The notes: generated by a model not told the origin, from the sequence alone. Counted from the first letter of the stretch, positions 37,034-46,118 are shown. The stretch is 64,000 bases of DNA from Candidatus Saccharibacteria bacterium UBA5170 (GCA_002413425.1 DHWY01000003.1:9838-73837); one strand, 5' to 3'. A program made the numbers and translations.

Positions 37034-37975
37034 TTACTTTTTATATTGGATTTCCCTTAGGCGCTCGGTCTGATCTTCGATTAAGGTACGGTTGATGCGG
37101 AGCAGGTCAGAGATGATGAGCAGGGCGAACGACAGCAGCGCCCCGACCAGCATGGCCGAGCCGAACACCAGCGACTGGACGTGGCCATCAGAGTCACCGC
37201 GCAGCACGGCCAAACCGAAGTTAACAAACGGGATGACACCGGCGATGGCAAACAAAATACCGAGGGCATTGAAAGCGATGTAGGGTTTGTACATCAGGTA
37301 GCTGCGGATAATGGCTTCGGCCGACTTCATAATGTGTTGGGCGGTATTTTTAAATAGGCGCGATTCACGGGTTTTGGGATTGGTTTCAATCGCCACGCTC
37401 GACAGTCGTAGGCCCTTGTTACCGGCTTGGATAATCGTCTCCATGCAATAACTGAACTGGGTGACGATATTCAGGCGATACAGCGATTGGCGGGAGTAGG
37501 CTCGGAAGCCACTGGCGGCGTCAGGCACATTGGTACCGGCGGCTTTGTTGACGATGTAGCTACCGAAGCGTTGCATTAGTTTTTTAAACGGCGAAAAATG
37601 GGCAATTTTGTAGACCTGGCGGTCACCGATGACGATGTCGGCCTGACCGGTGATGATCGGTTGGACCAGGTCGGCGATGCGGGCTTGGGGATATTGGTTG
37701 TCGCCGTCGGTGTTGACGACGATATCGGCGCCGTGGGACAGGGCATAGTCGACGCCGTCGCGAAATGACCGGGCCAGCCCCATGTTACGGGTATGGATCA
37801 CGAAATCCTTGACACCCAGCCGCTTAGCGACCTTGAGGGTGCCATCGCTCGAGCCATCGTCGATTACCAAGATTATGACCTCATCGACGTGTTTGATCTT
37901 GGTTGGAATCGACTTAACAACTGACTCCAGGGTGTCTTCTTCATTTAGGCAGGGGATTTGGACAAATACTTTCAT
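37034..37975 (-). CDS. DPM1-like GT2 polyprenyl-phosphate glycosyltransferase
   Basis: 313 aa. The catalytic domain (about 1-225) has VFVQIPCLNEEDTLESVV, VIDDGSSDGT, VVNTDGDNQYP (DXD) and VPDAASGFRAYSR. Two C-terminal helices (about 232-255 and 270-292) follow. It probably loads a hexose onto undecaprenyl phosphate for use by outer-face GT-C enzymes such as the one at 38.0-39.5 kb. TATACT lies 14 nt before the ATG on the minus strand. Confidence 0.87.
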   Translation of the reverse strand: MKVFVQIPCLNEEDTLESVVKSIPTKIKHVDEVIILVIDDGSSDGTLKVAKRLGVKDFVIHTRNMGLARSFRDGVDYALSHGADIVVNTDGDNQYPQARIADLVQPIITGQADIVIGDRQVYKIAHFSPFKKLMQRFGSYIVNKAAGTNVPDAASGFRAYSRQSLYRLNIVTQFSYCMETIIQAGNKGLRLSSVAIETNPKTRESRLFKNTAQHIMKSAEAIIRSYLMYKPYIAFNALGILFAIAGVIPFVNFGLAVLRGDSDGHVQSLVFGSAMLVGALLSFALLIISDLLRINRTLIEDQTERLREIQYKK

Positions 37976-38025
37976 AAAATCTGGTTTCTAGTATAACACC
38001 TCGAGGTTATAGGTCGGCGCCATTG

Positions 38026-39528
38026 CTACCGGCCCAGTACGAATGGCGTGGCCACTTTTTGGAGTCCTAGGTTAATATCGACCACCGTCTGATTGTCCCA
38101 ATAATCACTGGTCTGGCTGTTGACTAGGAAGTCGGCCACGCCGCCGCCTTGGAGAAGTAGCAAAATCAGTAGCGCCGAGGCCAGCGGTACGGCCACTTTG
38201 GTCTGGACTTTGAAGATGGTGGTGAAAAACCGCCGATAGGCCAGACCCAGCCAGACTAAAACCAGCGGCAGAATGACTATGGCGTAGCGGCCGTTGACGG
38301 CCACCAAGGTATGGTATTGGAGGTACTCAGAAAAGTTGTCATAGAGGAGGCTGAGCAGGTATAGTCCGGCGATGGCCATGAACAGCAACAGGTGCCGGTC
38401 GGTAGCCAGGATGGAGCGCCAATATACCAGACTAAGCACGATACCACTCAGTCCGACCACCCCAGCCACTAGGACCGGGATCAGAAGAGGCGGGTACTCC
38501 TTAAAATTTCGATCGATGGCAAAATACAGCCGGTATAACATGTCACCCGTCCAGACCTGCGGGAATTTGGCGATGGGAGGGTCAAGTGGCGGGTTATTGG
38601 CTTTGACGTTGGTCGCCAGCTGGTAGTTCCGCCCCCATGGGCCATACTGGAGGCAGCTTGGTAGCTCTTGGACGTCGCTGCAATCTGGCGCCAGGCTGTG
38701 GTATTGGACCAGATTGACACCATATCGTTCGACGAACAGACCTCCGCCCAGCAGGACTGCGACCACTAGGCCTACCTGGAGGCCGCGGTCTAGCGACTTG
38801 AAAGAGCCGACTAGGCTGAGCCACAGGCCGGCTTTGGAAGGCGTTCGAATAACGAGAACTAGAAGATATATCATGATGGCGGCAATAACGGGTGCAAAGG
38901 CGTACTTGACCAGGGTGGCCAGGCTGCCGAGAGTCAGTAACAGCAGGAAACTGGTGGCCGGGAGTCGTCTGTGTTTAGTTATGGCGTTACTACAGGTAAT
39001 CGCCAGGCTCGTGACTACCGCTACCATCAAAAAGACCAAGTTATCGTAGTTGATGGTGGCCGCCAGAAACGGGACGGTTGGAATCAGGGTCAGCGCCAGC
39101 AGTGCGAAATTGGTCAGGCGATCGGAGATGTGGACTTGGCGAAACAGGCGCCGGAACATGAATAGGCCAGTTATAAATATAGCAATGTTGATCAGGCGGA
39201 GTAAAATGATCTGGACGACCTGGGCATCAGTAAACAGAGCGATCAAACGAAGCGGAAAGCTCATCAGGTAGTGGTATAGATAGGAGTCGTAGCGCGTCAG
39301 ATCACCGTAACCGCTGGTGTAGTGCTCGGAAAGCGTCGAGATGAACGGCGACCATTGGTGGGAATAGATCTGGATGATGCCGAAGTGGTAGCTCTCGTCA
39401 AAGGCCATCGGATACTGGACGTTGATGGCCATCCAGAGGGCCTGGACGGCAAACAGAATTATGAAGGCTGCGAAGAATTTCTTGGAGCCCAGGATGATAG
39501 ATATCCGCTGTGTAATTTTTTTGGTCAT
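38026..39528 (-). CDS. Polytopic GT-C-type glycosyltransferase
   Basis: 500 aa with about 11-12 helices. The first outer loop contains PMAFDESYHFG, an acidic DE pair placed as in GT39/GT83 enzymes. Long hydrophobic stretches (for example FLLLLTLGSLATLVKYAFAPVIAAIMIYLLV) follow. GT-C proteins take polyprenyl-phosphate sugars at the outer face and transfer them to glycans or proteins. A DPM1-like donor enzyme is encoded 50 nt downstream, which fits. The exact acceptor is unknown. Confidence 0.65.
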   Translation of the reverse strand: MTKKITQRISIILGSKKFFAAFIILFAVQALWMAINVQYPMAFDESYHFGIIQIYSHQWSPFISTLSEHYTSGYGDLTRYDSYLYHYLMSFPLRLIALFTDAQVVQIILLRLINIAIFITGLFMFRRLFRQVHISDRLTNFALLALTLIPTVPFLAATINYDNLVFLMVAVVTSLAITCSNAITKHRRLPATSFLLLLTLGSLATLVKYAFAPVIAAIMIYLLVLVIRTPSKAGLWLSLVGSFKSLDRGLQVGLVVAVLLGGGLFVERYGVNLVQYHSLAPDCSDVQELPSCLQYGPWGRNYQLATNVKANNPPLDPPIAKFPQVWTGDMLYRLYFAIDRNFKEYPPLLIPVLVAGVVGLSGIVLSLVYWRSILATDRHLLLFMAIAGLYLLSLLYDNFSEYLQYHTLVAVNGRYAIVILPLVLVWLGLAYRRFFTTIFKVQTKVAVPLASALLILLLLQGGGVADFLVNSQTSDYWDNQTVVDINLGLQKVATPFVLGR

Positions 39529-39595
39529 AAACTTTGTCTCAGTGTAAACGTGATTCCTTAAGTTAAGTTGAGTAGAGTAGGGTGCTGTCGGCCGG

Positions 39596-40717
39596 TTAGT
39601 CGGTCAGTTGATCGCTGACAATCTTATGGATTTTGGTAATGAACAGGCCTTTGTCGAACCGTTTGGCCTTGCGGCGCAATGTACCAGGGAGGAACGTCGT
39701 CTGCTCGGCTTTTTTAATCGCTGCCACCAGTGAGGCGACGGTCTGGTGCTTGAACAGTATACCGCTCTCGCCGTCTTGAATGATATCGAGCGCCCCGCCT
39801 TTGGCGTAGGCAATCACCGGCGCGCCGGCGGCCAGGGCTTCGACCTGGACGATACCGAAGTCTTCTTCGGCTGGGAACAGGTAGCCCTTGGTGCCGCAGA
39901 GGGCAGTTGCGACGGCAAGGTCAGAGGCGTCACCTCCACGATTGCTAAAAAATTCGACGGTCGGGCCAGCCATAGCCACTAGGCGTTGGTGTTCGCTACC
40001 GTTGCCATAGACGCGTAGTTGAATGCCAAGTTGTGTTGCGGCTGCAACTGCCAGGTCAATGCGCTTATAGGGCACCTGTCGGCCTAAAGCAACATAATAA
40101 TCACCTCGCAGGCGGGTTGGTTCGAACCGATTCATGTCGACCGGCGGGTGGATGACGGTTGAGGCTCGCTGGTAGTAGCGCTTGATACGTTTTTGAACCT
40201 CGGTGCTATTGGCAATAAACACGTCAATTGCCTGCGCGGCCTCGTAATCGGCTTTTTTCAGGGCCGGTACCGTCAGGGGTATGGCCAGGCGAATCAGCCA
40301 ATTTAACTTACCGAAGCCGGGATCTTTTTTATACTGCGCGTAATGACTCCAATAGTAGCGGATGGGCGTGTGACAGTAGCATATGTGAATTTGACCAGGA
40401 CGTGTTTTACGGACTTGTTTGGCTTCGGCGCTGGAGAAGCTCAGGATAATATCAAACTCTGACAGATCAAGTTTTTTAAAGGCCCGCACCCGCAGGATCG
40501 GAAAAAATTTGTGCAGCTTTCGTAATGAGTAAGGCAGATCTTGGAGCCAGGTGGTGCGAATATCCAGGTCATCAAAGTCGGGCATTGCTTCGGGTGTGTA
40601 GACGCTGGTATAAATCGGTGCATCGGGAAACGCTTCGTGAGCCGCCAGCACAACGCGTTCGGCCCCGCCCATGTTGGTCAACCAATCAGTTACAATGGCA
40701 ATTTTTGGAGTGGCCAT
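39596..40717 (-). CDS. GT4 glycosyltransferase (mannosyl/rhamnosyltransferase-like)
   Basis: 373 aa. IAIVTDWLTNMGGAERVVLAAHEAF starts the N-domain. CYCHTPIRYYWSHYAQYKKDPG and FPAEEDFGIVQVEALAAGAPVIAYAKGG (E-x7-E) mark the GT4 family related to WbdA/RfbU-type enzymes. The stop of the WbaP-like gene overlaps this start (40717), so they form one operon. It likely adds the second sugar after the initiating sugar-phosphate. Confidence 0.88.
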   Translation of the reverse strand: MATPKIAIVTDWLTNMGGAERVVLAAHEAFPDAPIYTSVYTPEAMPDFDDLDIRTTWLQDLPYSLRKLHKFFPILRVRAFKKLDLSEFDIILSFSSAEAKQVRKTRPGQIHICYCHTPIRYYWSHYAQYKKDPGFGKLNWLIRLAIPLTVPALKKADYEAAQAIDVFIANSTEVQKRIKRYYQRASTVIHPPVDMNRFEPTRLRGDYYVALGRQVPYKRIDLAVAAATQLGIQLRVYGNGSEHQRLVAMAGPTVEFFSNRGGDASDLAVATALCGTKGYLFPAEEDFGIVQVEALAAGAPVIAYAKGGALDIIQDGESGILFKHQTVASLVAAIKKAEQTTFLPGTLRRKAKRFDKGLFITKIHKIVSDQLTD

Positions 40718-42153
40718 TATTTGGCGCCTCTTTTACGAAGCACGACGCCGATGGTTTTGAATAAAATTTTGATATCGAGCCAGAAAGTCCAGTTTTGGGC
40801 ATAGAAGAGTTCGAGTTCGATCCGTTCCTCAAACGACAGTTCGCTGCGGCCCGAGACTTGCCAGATGCCAGTCACGCCAGATTTGACGCTGTGGAGCAAA
40901 GATGTGCGGCCACTGGCCAGTTTGACTTCCTGGGGGAGGATGGGGCGGGGACCGACCAGGCTCAGATCGCCTTTGAAAACGTTCAATATCTGAGGTAATT
41001 CATCAAGCGACGAGGCGCGCAGGAAGGCGCCGAACCTGGTGATACGCGGATCATCTTCAACTTTTCGATTCTTTTCGTATTCCAACGCCAGGTCTTCGCG
41101 TCCCATGTCGCGGAACTCATCGGCGGCATCACGGCTGCCATATTTGGCATCCATGCTGCGAAATTTGATCAGTCCGATTGGCTTTGAAAAACGACTGAGA
41201 CGCTGGCTGACGTAAAAGGCTGGACCGGGGTCGACAGTCCTCTTGACGATAAACAGAATTAAGAAAACAGGGGAGAGCACGATAATCAGCAGCGTGCTCA
41301 GTAATTGGTCGAAAATTCGTTTGACGATAGCGCCCCAGCCAACCAGAGGCGTCTGGTAAACGGTAATCATCGGGTAGCCCAAAAAGACGTCGACGCTATT
41401 TTTGCCCGAATAGAATTCGGCCTCACCAGGGATAAAGCTATATTCGATATGATGCGTTTGAGCCATACTGAGGATACGTTGGTTACGCTCGACCGAGTCG
41501 TACAGGTCGGTTTGAATGATCGTGTTGATACCGTTGACCTGGATATCCTTTAGGGCCGTTTCAACCAGTGAATAGTGATGGGCACTGAGCTGATCGGGCA
41601 TGATTTTCTTTGGTCCGGCCACGGCCACGATTTCATAACCACTTTTGGCTGTGTTGGCGAGGCTGAGGGCAATATCGCCCGTCGCATCGGACGTGCCGAT
41701 AATCAGTACCCGTTTGACACCTTTGCCGTAGCGGAACATCAGACTGCGAACGACGCGTAAAATTTCACGCTCTACCACGATTAGCAGGAACGAGCCAGCC
41801 AAGACGTAGACCGCCACCAAGCGAGCCGGCAGGATGTTCTTGCCGCTGACGTACTGCCAGCCGATCACCAGCAGGATGCCGATAAACGAACCAATCAGTA
41901 TCTTGCTCCATTCCACCAGGCGGCGATTGTAGGTATTGCGCTGGTACAGCCCCAGCGCCACGAAAATAAGAATCCAAAAGGGGATGATCAGCAGGAAGGC
42001 GTAGAGGTAGTCATAGGCGTGAACATTGGCCACCAGTGGGCGGGGATCGTACCGAACGCGCAGGATGTAGGCCAGCGTAAAAGCAGCCAAGAGGACGAAG
42101 GTATCGATGATAATCAGGATGAGGCTGTAAAACTTGGTGTTTCTGCTTGGCAT
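40717..42153 (-). CDS. Initiating polyprenyl-phosphate sugar-phosphate transferase (WbaP/EpsL-like)
   Basis: 478 aa. Four to five N-terminal helices (about 10-135), a Rossmann-like middle (VLIIGTSDATGDIALSLANT) and the C-terminal bacterial sugar transferase domain (KRIFDQLLSTLLIIVLSPVFL, GLIKFRSMDAKYGS, SSLDELPQILNVFKGDLSLVGPRP, GVTGIWQVSGR) are all present. It places the first sugar-1-phosphate on undecaprenyl phosphate and starts repeat-unit synthesis. TATAAT at 42163-42168 (-) ends 9 nt before the ATG. Confidence 0.93.
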   Translation of the reverse strand: MPSRNTKFYSLILIIIDTFVLLAAFTLAYILRVRYDPRPLVANVHAYDYLYAFLLIIPFWILIFVALGLYQRNTYNRRLVEWSKILIGSFIGILLVIGWQYVSGKNILPARLVAVYVLAGSFLLIVVEREILRVVRSLMFRYGKGVKRVLIIGTSDATGDIALSLANTAKSGYEIVAVAGPKKIMPDQLSAHHYSLVETALKDIQVNGINTIIQTDLYDSVERNQRILSMAQTHHIEYSFIPGEAEFYSGKNSVDVFLGYPMITVYQTPLVGWGAIVKRIFDQLLSTLLIIVLSPVFLILFIVKRTVDPGPAFYVSQRLSRFSKPIGLIKFRSMDAKYGSRDAADEFRDMGREDLALEYEKNRKVEDDPRITRFGAFLRASSLDELPQILNVFKGDLSLVGPRPILPQEVKLASGRTSLLHSVKSGVTGIWQVSGRSELSFEERIELELFYAQNWTFWLDIKILFKTIGVVLRKRGAK

Positions 42154-42162
42154 GTTGCGCTT

Positions 42163-42168
42163 ATTATA
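42163..42168 (-). promoter_or_regulatory. -10 (TATAAT) of the WbaP-like operon
   Basis: Minus-strand TATAAT ends 9 nt before the ATG at 42153. It lies back to back with the rightward -10 at 42182-42187. Confidence 0.55.
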
Positions 42169-42181
42169 TCATTTTATGGGG

Positions 42182-42187
42182 TACAAT
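42182..42187 (+). promoter_or_regulatory. -10 (TACAAT) of the Wzy-like gene
   Basis: TACAAT ends 9 nt before the ATG at 42197. No Shine-Dalgarno is seen. Confidence 0.5.
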
Positions 42188-42196
42188 ATATGGTAG

Positions 42197-43510
42197 ATGG
42201 TAGGTAGTAGAAAAAGTAGCAGATTATCCTCGTTAGGAATAATCGAGAAGACGTATCTGGGTATCCTGTTGGTGATTTTTGGTGGTATCGTCCTGCATGC
42301 CCCGCTGAGTGTCGGACTGGGCACGCTTGCCCCCAGTTATGAGCTTGTTTTTAAGTTATGGAAAGAGTTGTTGATGCTCGTCGCGGCAGTGGCGGTCGGC
42401 CTGATTCTGTATGACAAACGGCAGTTCAAAATCCTAAACGAGCCGTTAATGATTGCGATCGGTGTCTATGTCGCCATACATATAGTGCTACTCCCAGTCT
42501 TTTGGCAAGGACTGGCGCCGAGCGTGGCGGGTCTGATGATCGATCTGCGCTACCTATTCTTCTTCGCTTTGGTGTATATTGCCCTCCGGCTGTATCCCTC
42601 GTCGCGTCGGCTGTTTATCAAGGTGGGAGTGGTTGGGGCATTGATTGCACTCATTTTCGCATTGTTGCAGGTATTTATTCTGCCGATAGACGTTCTAAAA
42701 TACATTGGCTATAGTACTAAAACCATTGTTCCCTATTTGACTGTCGATCAAAACCACGATTTTATTCGTATCAACAGCACGTTTCGAGGGCCAAACCCAC
42801 TCGGTGCCTACGCTGGAATGGTCCTGACAATTCTGGTTGCCTTTACGATGAAGCATCGTGTCAATATGGACTCGCGACGACTGACTATCGTCGGTATTTT
42901 GACAGTTGGAGGCATTGTGGCGTTGTGGGCAAGTTATTCGCGGAGCGCGCTGATTGCGGTGTGTCTGAGTATCGTAATTGTTCTGGGGGCGACAGTCGGT
43001 CGAAAATTATCGCGCCGCACCTGGATTATTAGTTCGGTGGTAGTCTTTGCTATTCTTGGTGGTCTGCTGCTCGGCCGAGGCAATAGTTTTGTGTCAAACG
43101 TGCTGTTTCACGAAAATCCAAGTGGTGGTAGCTCGGTGAGCTCGAACGAGGGCCACGTTGAATCACTTCAGACTGGCATGAGCCGCCTTATTCGGCAGCC
43201 ACTTGGCGGCGGCATTGGCAGTACGGGATCAGCCTCGTTATACGGCCATTCGCCGCTAATTGTTGAGAATCAGTATCTGTTTATTGCTCATGAAGCCGGC
43301 TGGGCTGGGCTGGTCGTATTTCTGCTTATCTTTGTCGGCGTACTGCGCCGTTTATGGGAGCGACGCCAGGACTATCTGGCCCTCGGTGTGTTGGCGAGCG
43401 GTGTTGGCCTGGCATTAATTGGATTATTGCTGCCAGTCTGGGTTGACGATACGGTCGCTATTATCTGGTGGGGACTGGCCGCTGTTGCCCTGGGGGCTCA
43501 TCATGACTGA
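42197..43510 (+). CDS. O-antigen ligase/polymerase-like membrane protein (Wzy/WaaL)
   Basis: 437 aa with about 11 helices. After the sixth helix comes the outer loop FIRINSTFRGPNPLGAYAGMVL, then WASYSRSALIAVCLSIVIV and SSNEGHVESLQTGMSRLIRQPLGGGIG, typical of the O-Ag ligase superfamily (Wzy_C). It joins or polymerises glycan units at the outer membrane face. It is divergent from the WbaP-like gene. The next gene, LexA-like, starts inside its last codons. Confidence 0.85.
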   Translation: MVGSRKSSRLSSLGIIEKTYLGILLVIFGGIVLHAPLSVGLGTLAPSYELVFKLWKELLMLVAAVAVGLILYDKRQFKILNEPLMIAIGVYVAIHIVLLPVFWQGLAPSVAGLMIDLRYLFFFALVYIALRLYPSSRRLFIKVGVVGALIALIFALLQVFILPIDVLKYIGYSTKTIVPYLTVDQNHDFIRINSTFRGPNPLGAYAGMVLTILVAFTMKHRVNMDSRRLTIVGILTVGGIVALWASYSRSALIAVCLSIVIVLGATVGRKLSRRTWIISSVVVFAILGGLLLGRGNSFVSNVLFHENPSGGSSVSSNEGHVESLQTGMSRLIRQPLGGGIGSTGSASLYGHSPLIVENQYLFIAHEAGWAGLVVFLLIFVGVLRRLWERRQDYLALGVLASGVGLALIGLLLPVWVDDTVAIIWWGLAAVALGAHHD

Positions 43511-43937
43511 GGTGCGATCAAGTAAGCGCCAAAGAGAACTGCTGAACTTTGTAGACGGCTTTATTCAGGGGCATGGCTACGGTCCGAGCTACCGTGAAAT
43601 TATGCGTGCCCTCGGCTACAAATCGGTTTCGACCGTCGCCATCCATATCAACGGGCTGATTGCTAAAGGCTACCTAAATAAACGAGATAATTCGGCCCGT
43701 TCATTAGAGATTGTCACGACTCATTTTGACGACGCCCCGACCAAAAAAGGCCCGACGCCGGCCCAAGAAAAATGGCTGATTAACGCCGTAACCGAACGCT
43801 TCGATCGACTCGAGCAAGGCCATGACGAATCGGTGCTGGATGAGCTGTACGTTTTGATTGGTGCCCTCAAAATCCTTGGGCTCAGCGACGCCCATGTGGC
43901 CATGAAAGCTCGGCTCGTCGATTTGAAGCGCGTATAA
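43503..43937 (+). CDS. LexA-like winged-helix DNA-binding protein lacking the peptidase domain
   Basis: 144 aa from ATG 43503, which overlaps the Wzy-like stop by 8 nt. A longer upstream frame exists but lies within the previous gene. Residues 3-67 match the LexA DNA-binding domain: RSSKRQRELLNFVDGFIQGHGYGPSYREIMRALGYKSVSTVAIHINGLIAKGYL. Instead of the S24 autoprotease with Ser-Lys dyad, the remaining 75 residues are helical and charged. It could be an SOS-like or unrelated repressor with a new dimerisation tail. Confidence 0.75.
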   Translation: MTEVRSSKRQRELLNFVDGFIQGHGYGPSYREIMRALGYKSVSTVAIHINGLIAKGYLNKRDNSARSLEIVTTHFDDAPTKKGPTPAQEKWLINAVTERFDRLEQGHDESVLDELYVLIGALKILGLSDAHVAMKARLVDLKRV

Positions 43938-43938
43938 T
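43933..43938 (+). promoter_or_regulatory. -10 TATAAT for the 43949 gene
   Basis: TATAAT overlaps the stop codon of the LexA-like gene and ends 10 nt before the next ATG. Confidence 0.55.
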
Positions 43939-43948
43939 AGGCATAAGT

Positions 43949-45685
43949 ATGATTAAAGACTGGTCCGTCGGTGCCCATGGCTGGCTCGCGCTTCATTGGA
44001 AGCGAGCTCTGATTTTTGGTGGTGGTGGCATACTGGCGCTGATGACGTTGGTCCAGATTTTTTACCCAGCCGGGAACCTGCTGCCGTTCGCCTCGATTGA
44101 AGGGGTCAAACTGAGCGGCTGGAGCAAAACTGACGCCACGGCCGCCCTCGACAGCCGATACGCGCAGACCCCCTTGGCGATTTATTTTGGCGATAGCAAA
44201 GAGGCCTATCGTAACCCCAAACCGAGCGAAATTGGTACTGGTATCTCGAACGAGCAGCGCGTTAATCAGACAAACTACCCGTGGTACTTGCGGATAGCGC
44301 CTGGTTCGTTATTGTGGGGGCATTGGGCGGTTCAGACCGCCAGCGCTCCGTCCTATAAGCATGACTCGGCCGCACTGGGGGTCTATATTAGTAAAGAGTT
44401 GGGTGATTCGTGTAGCGTACCGGCAAAAGACGCCGGGCTGAAAGTTGTCGACAATAAACTTAAACTGCAAAAAAGTACCAATGGTGGTACTTGTACCGTG
44501 GCTGATGTCACAAAGAAACTAGCAACGGCTCAATTTAATTTGAGGGGTGACGTTAGGGTGACGATACCGGTCAAAGTCGTTCCTCCGGCAGTTGGCGATA
44601 GCGACGCGCAGGCTGTGGCCGATCAAGTTAGTAAGGGAATCAGCCAAGGTATAAACGTCAAGGCGGGTAATCAAACGGTTTTGATTCCAAAAGATCAACT
44701 GATAACGTGGCTAGATTTTAGTGTTGTCGAGGGTAAGCTGGATTACTCGTTCAACGTGGACCGGGCTGGTGCCTATCTTGATACCGCGCTGGCCGCAAAA
44801 GTGGCCGTCGCACCTGGCGTCACCAAAGTATCGACCTATGACTTTGTTGAAACCTCCCGACAAACCGGACCGAATGGACAGATACTCGATAAAGCCGGCA
44901 CGCTGGCGGGTTTGAAGAGCTATGTGACGGGCGAAACCAAAGAGGTCACTGCGGCAACTGTGGCAGTGGCACCATCAACCACCTATGTCCGCGCCTACAG
45001 TCCGACCCATGTCGGGTTGTCGGCCCTGATGCAACATTATGCCGAAACTCATCCGGGTACCTATGGTGTGGCATTAACCGAACTGTCGGGCCAGTATCGA
45101 CGGGCAACCTATAATAGTGATCAATCTTTTACCAGCGCCAGTACCTATAAGCTATTCGTGGCCTACAGCACTCTCTTGCGGGTCGAGGCCGGAAGCTGGC
45201 AGTGGAGTGATCAAATTCAGGGTGGACGAAGTCTAGCCACCTGTTTTGACGATATGATTGTCAAATCCGACAATGCCTGTGGCGAAGCCTTGCTGACAAA
45301 GATAGGTTACGCGGCCATTACGAACGAAGCGCACGCCATTGGCTGCGATGACACGTCATTTATGGGCAAAGACGGCATCAAGACGACGGCCAGCGATCTG
45401 GCGCTCCTGCTGGGCATGGTTCAGACGGGCCAGGTCCTCGGCCAACAGCCCAGCCGCGATCGCTTGATTGATGCCATGAAGCGCAACGTCTATCGTCAGG
45501 GGATCCCAAAAGGAGTCAGTAGCGTGGTGGCTGATAAAGTCGGCTTCATGGACGCCCTGCTGCACGACGCCGCAATCGTATATGGGCCAACCGGGCCGTA
45601 TACCTTAGTTATTATGACCAACGGCTCGAGCTGGGCGAATATTGCCGAGCTGACACGTCAAATTGAAGCTTTGCGTATTCAGTAA
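43949..45685 (+). CDS. Membrane-anchored serine hydrolase (class A beta-lactamase fold) with VanW/PG-binding-like N-domain
   Basis: 578 aa. One helix at about residues 20-40 anchors it. Residues 45-340 contain two copies of a PG_binding_4-like fold (FASIEGVKLSGWSKTDATAAL). The C-terminal domain (about 350-578) has the penicilloyl-serine motifs S398-T-Y-K401 and S440-D-N442. The usual KTG is replaced by DKVG (about residue 529), so it is more likely a peptidoglycan peptidase than a drug-hydrolysing lactamase. The large hairpin element lies just downstream. Confidence 0.8.
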   Translation: MIKDWSVGAHGWLALHWKRALIFGGGGILALMTLVQIFYPAGNLLPFASIEGVKLSGWSKTDATAALDSRYAQTPLAIYFGDSKEAYRNPKPSEIGTGISNEQRVNQTNYPWYLRIAPGSLLWGHWAVQTASAPSYKHDSAALGVYISKELGDSCSVPAKDAGLKVVDNKLKLQKSTNGGTCTVADVTKKLATAQFNLRGDVRVTIPVKVVPPAVGDSDAQAVADQVSKGISQGINVKAGNQTVLIPKDQLITWLDFSVVEGKLDYSFNVDRAGAYLDTALAAKVAVAPGVTKVSTYDFVETSRQTGPNGQILDKAGTLAGLKSYVTGETKEVTAATVAVAPSTTYVRAYSPTHVGLSALMQHYAETHPGTYGVALTELSGQYRRATYNSDQSFTSASTYKLFVAYSTLLRVEAGSWQWSDQIQGGRSLATCFDDMIVKSDNACGEALLTKIGYAAITNEAHAIGCDDTSFMGKDGIKTTASDLALLLGMVQTGQVLGQQPSRDRLIDAMKRNVYRQGIPKGVSSVVADKVGFMDALLHDAAIVYGPTGPYTLVIMTNGSSWANIAELTRQIEALRIQ

Positions 45686-45702
45686 AAATTACTATCGAGC
45701 CT

Positions 45703-45790
45703 CTCGGGTCCTGACGTCCGGTTTACCCCTAAAATTTTTATCGATTACGATCAAACAATTTTGGGGTGGCCCCACCGGACGCCACCCGAG
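45703..45790. repeat. Long nested inverted repeat (about 88 nt)
   Basis: Three stems nest: CTCGGGT/ACCCGAG (45703-45709 with 45784-45790), CGTCCGGT/ACCGGACG (45715-45722 with 45774-45781) and CCCC-T-AAAATT/AATTTTGGGG (45726-45736 with 45757-45766, one bulged T). The loop is 45737-45756. It lies between the hydrolase stop and the tRNA promoter and has no T-run right after it, so it is not a plain terminator. Confidence 0.65.
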
Positions 45791-45812
45791 GCGAGGGAGT
45801 GACCAATAAACA

Positions 45813-45842
45813 TTGACTCGACTACCGAGGTAAGGGTATAAT
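45813..45842 (+). promoter_or_regulatory. tRNA-Asn promoter
   Basis: TTGACT (45813-45818), an 18-nt spacer and TATAAT (45837-45842). Transcription would begin about 5 nt before the mature tRNA. Confidence 0.65.
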
Positions 45843-45853
45843 ACTGTTTGTAT

Positions 45854-45928
45854 TCCGACGTAGCTCAATGGTGGAGCAAGAAGCTGTTAACTTCGAGGTT
45901 GCTGGTTCGAGTCCAGCCGTCGGAGCCA
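45854..45928 (+). tRNA. tRNA-Asn (GTT anticodon)
   Basis: Acceptor TCCGACG (45854-45860) pairs with CGTCGGA (45918-45924), followed by discriminator G and an encoded CCA. The D-stem is GCTC/GAGC. The anticodon loop is CTGTTAA with anticodon GTT. The T-arm is GCTGG-TTCGAGT-CCAGC. The first anticodon-stem pair (27-43) is an A-G mismatch. The 3' end (GGAGCCAAG) recurs in degenerate form several times downstream. Confidence 0.92.
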
Positions 45929-45942
45929 AGCCTGGATAAATG

Positions 45943-45976
45943 AAGTCAGAACTGTTAATTCAGTTCTGACTTTTTG
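45943..45976 (+). terminator. Terminator of tRNA-Asn
   Basis: AAGTCAGAACTG (45943-45954) pairs with CAGTTCTGACTT (45961-45972), followed by TTTGAT. A perfect 12-bp stem with a 6-nt loop. Confidence 0.85.
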
Positions 45977-46118
45977 ATACCCAAACTAGAGCTGAAACTA
46001 ACGGTACGATTGGTTTACGGAGGCAGATTTACGCTTAGAAAGAACTAACAATTCATTTTACCGAGTTGATGCATGGCTACACCTAATAGATGAAGTCGTT
46101 TTATAGGGCCAACGATTG

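Noticed and set aside
43419..43502. Extended N-terminus of the LexA-like protein
   Set aside because: Antecedent residues derive from the Wzy-like coding frame; the LexA-type start is MTEVRSS.
43949..45685. True antibiotic-resistance beta-lactamase
   Set aside because: SxxK and SDN are present but the KTG motif is changed and a large wall-binding-like N-domain is fused, so a peptidoglycan role is more likely.
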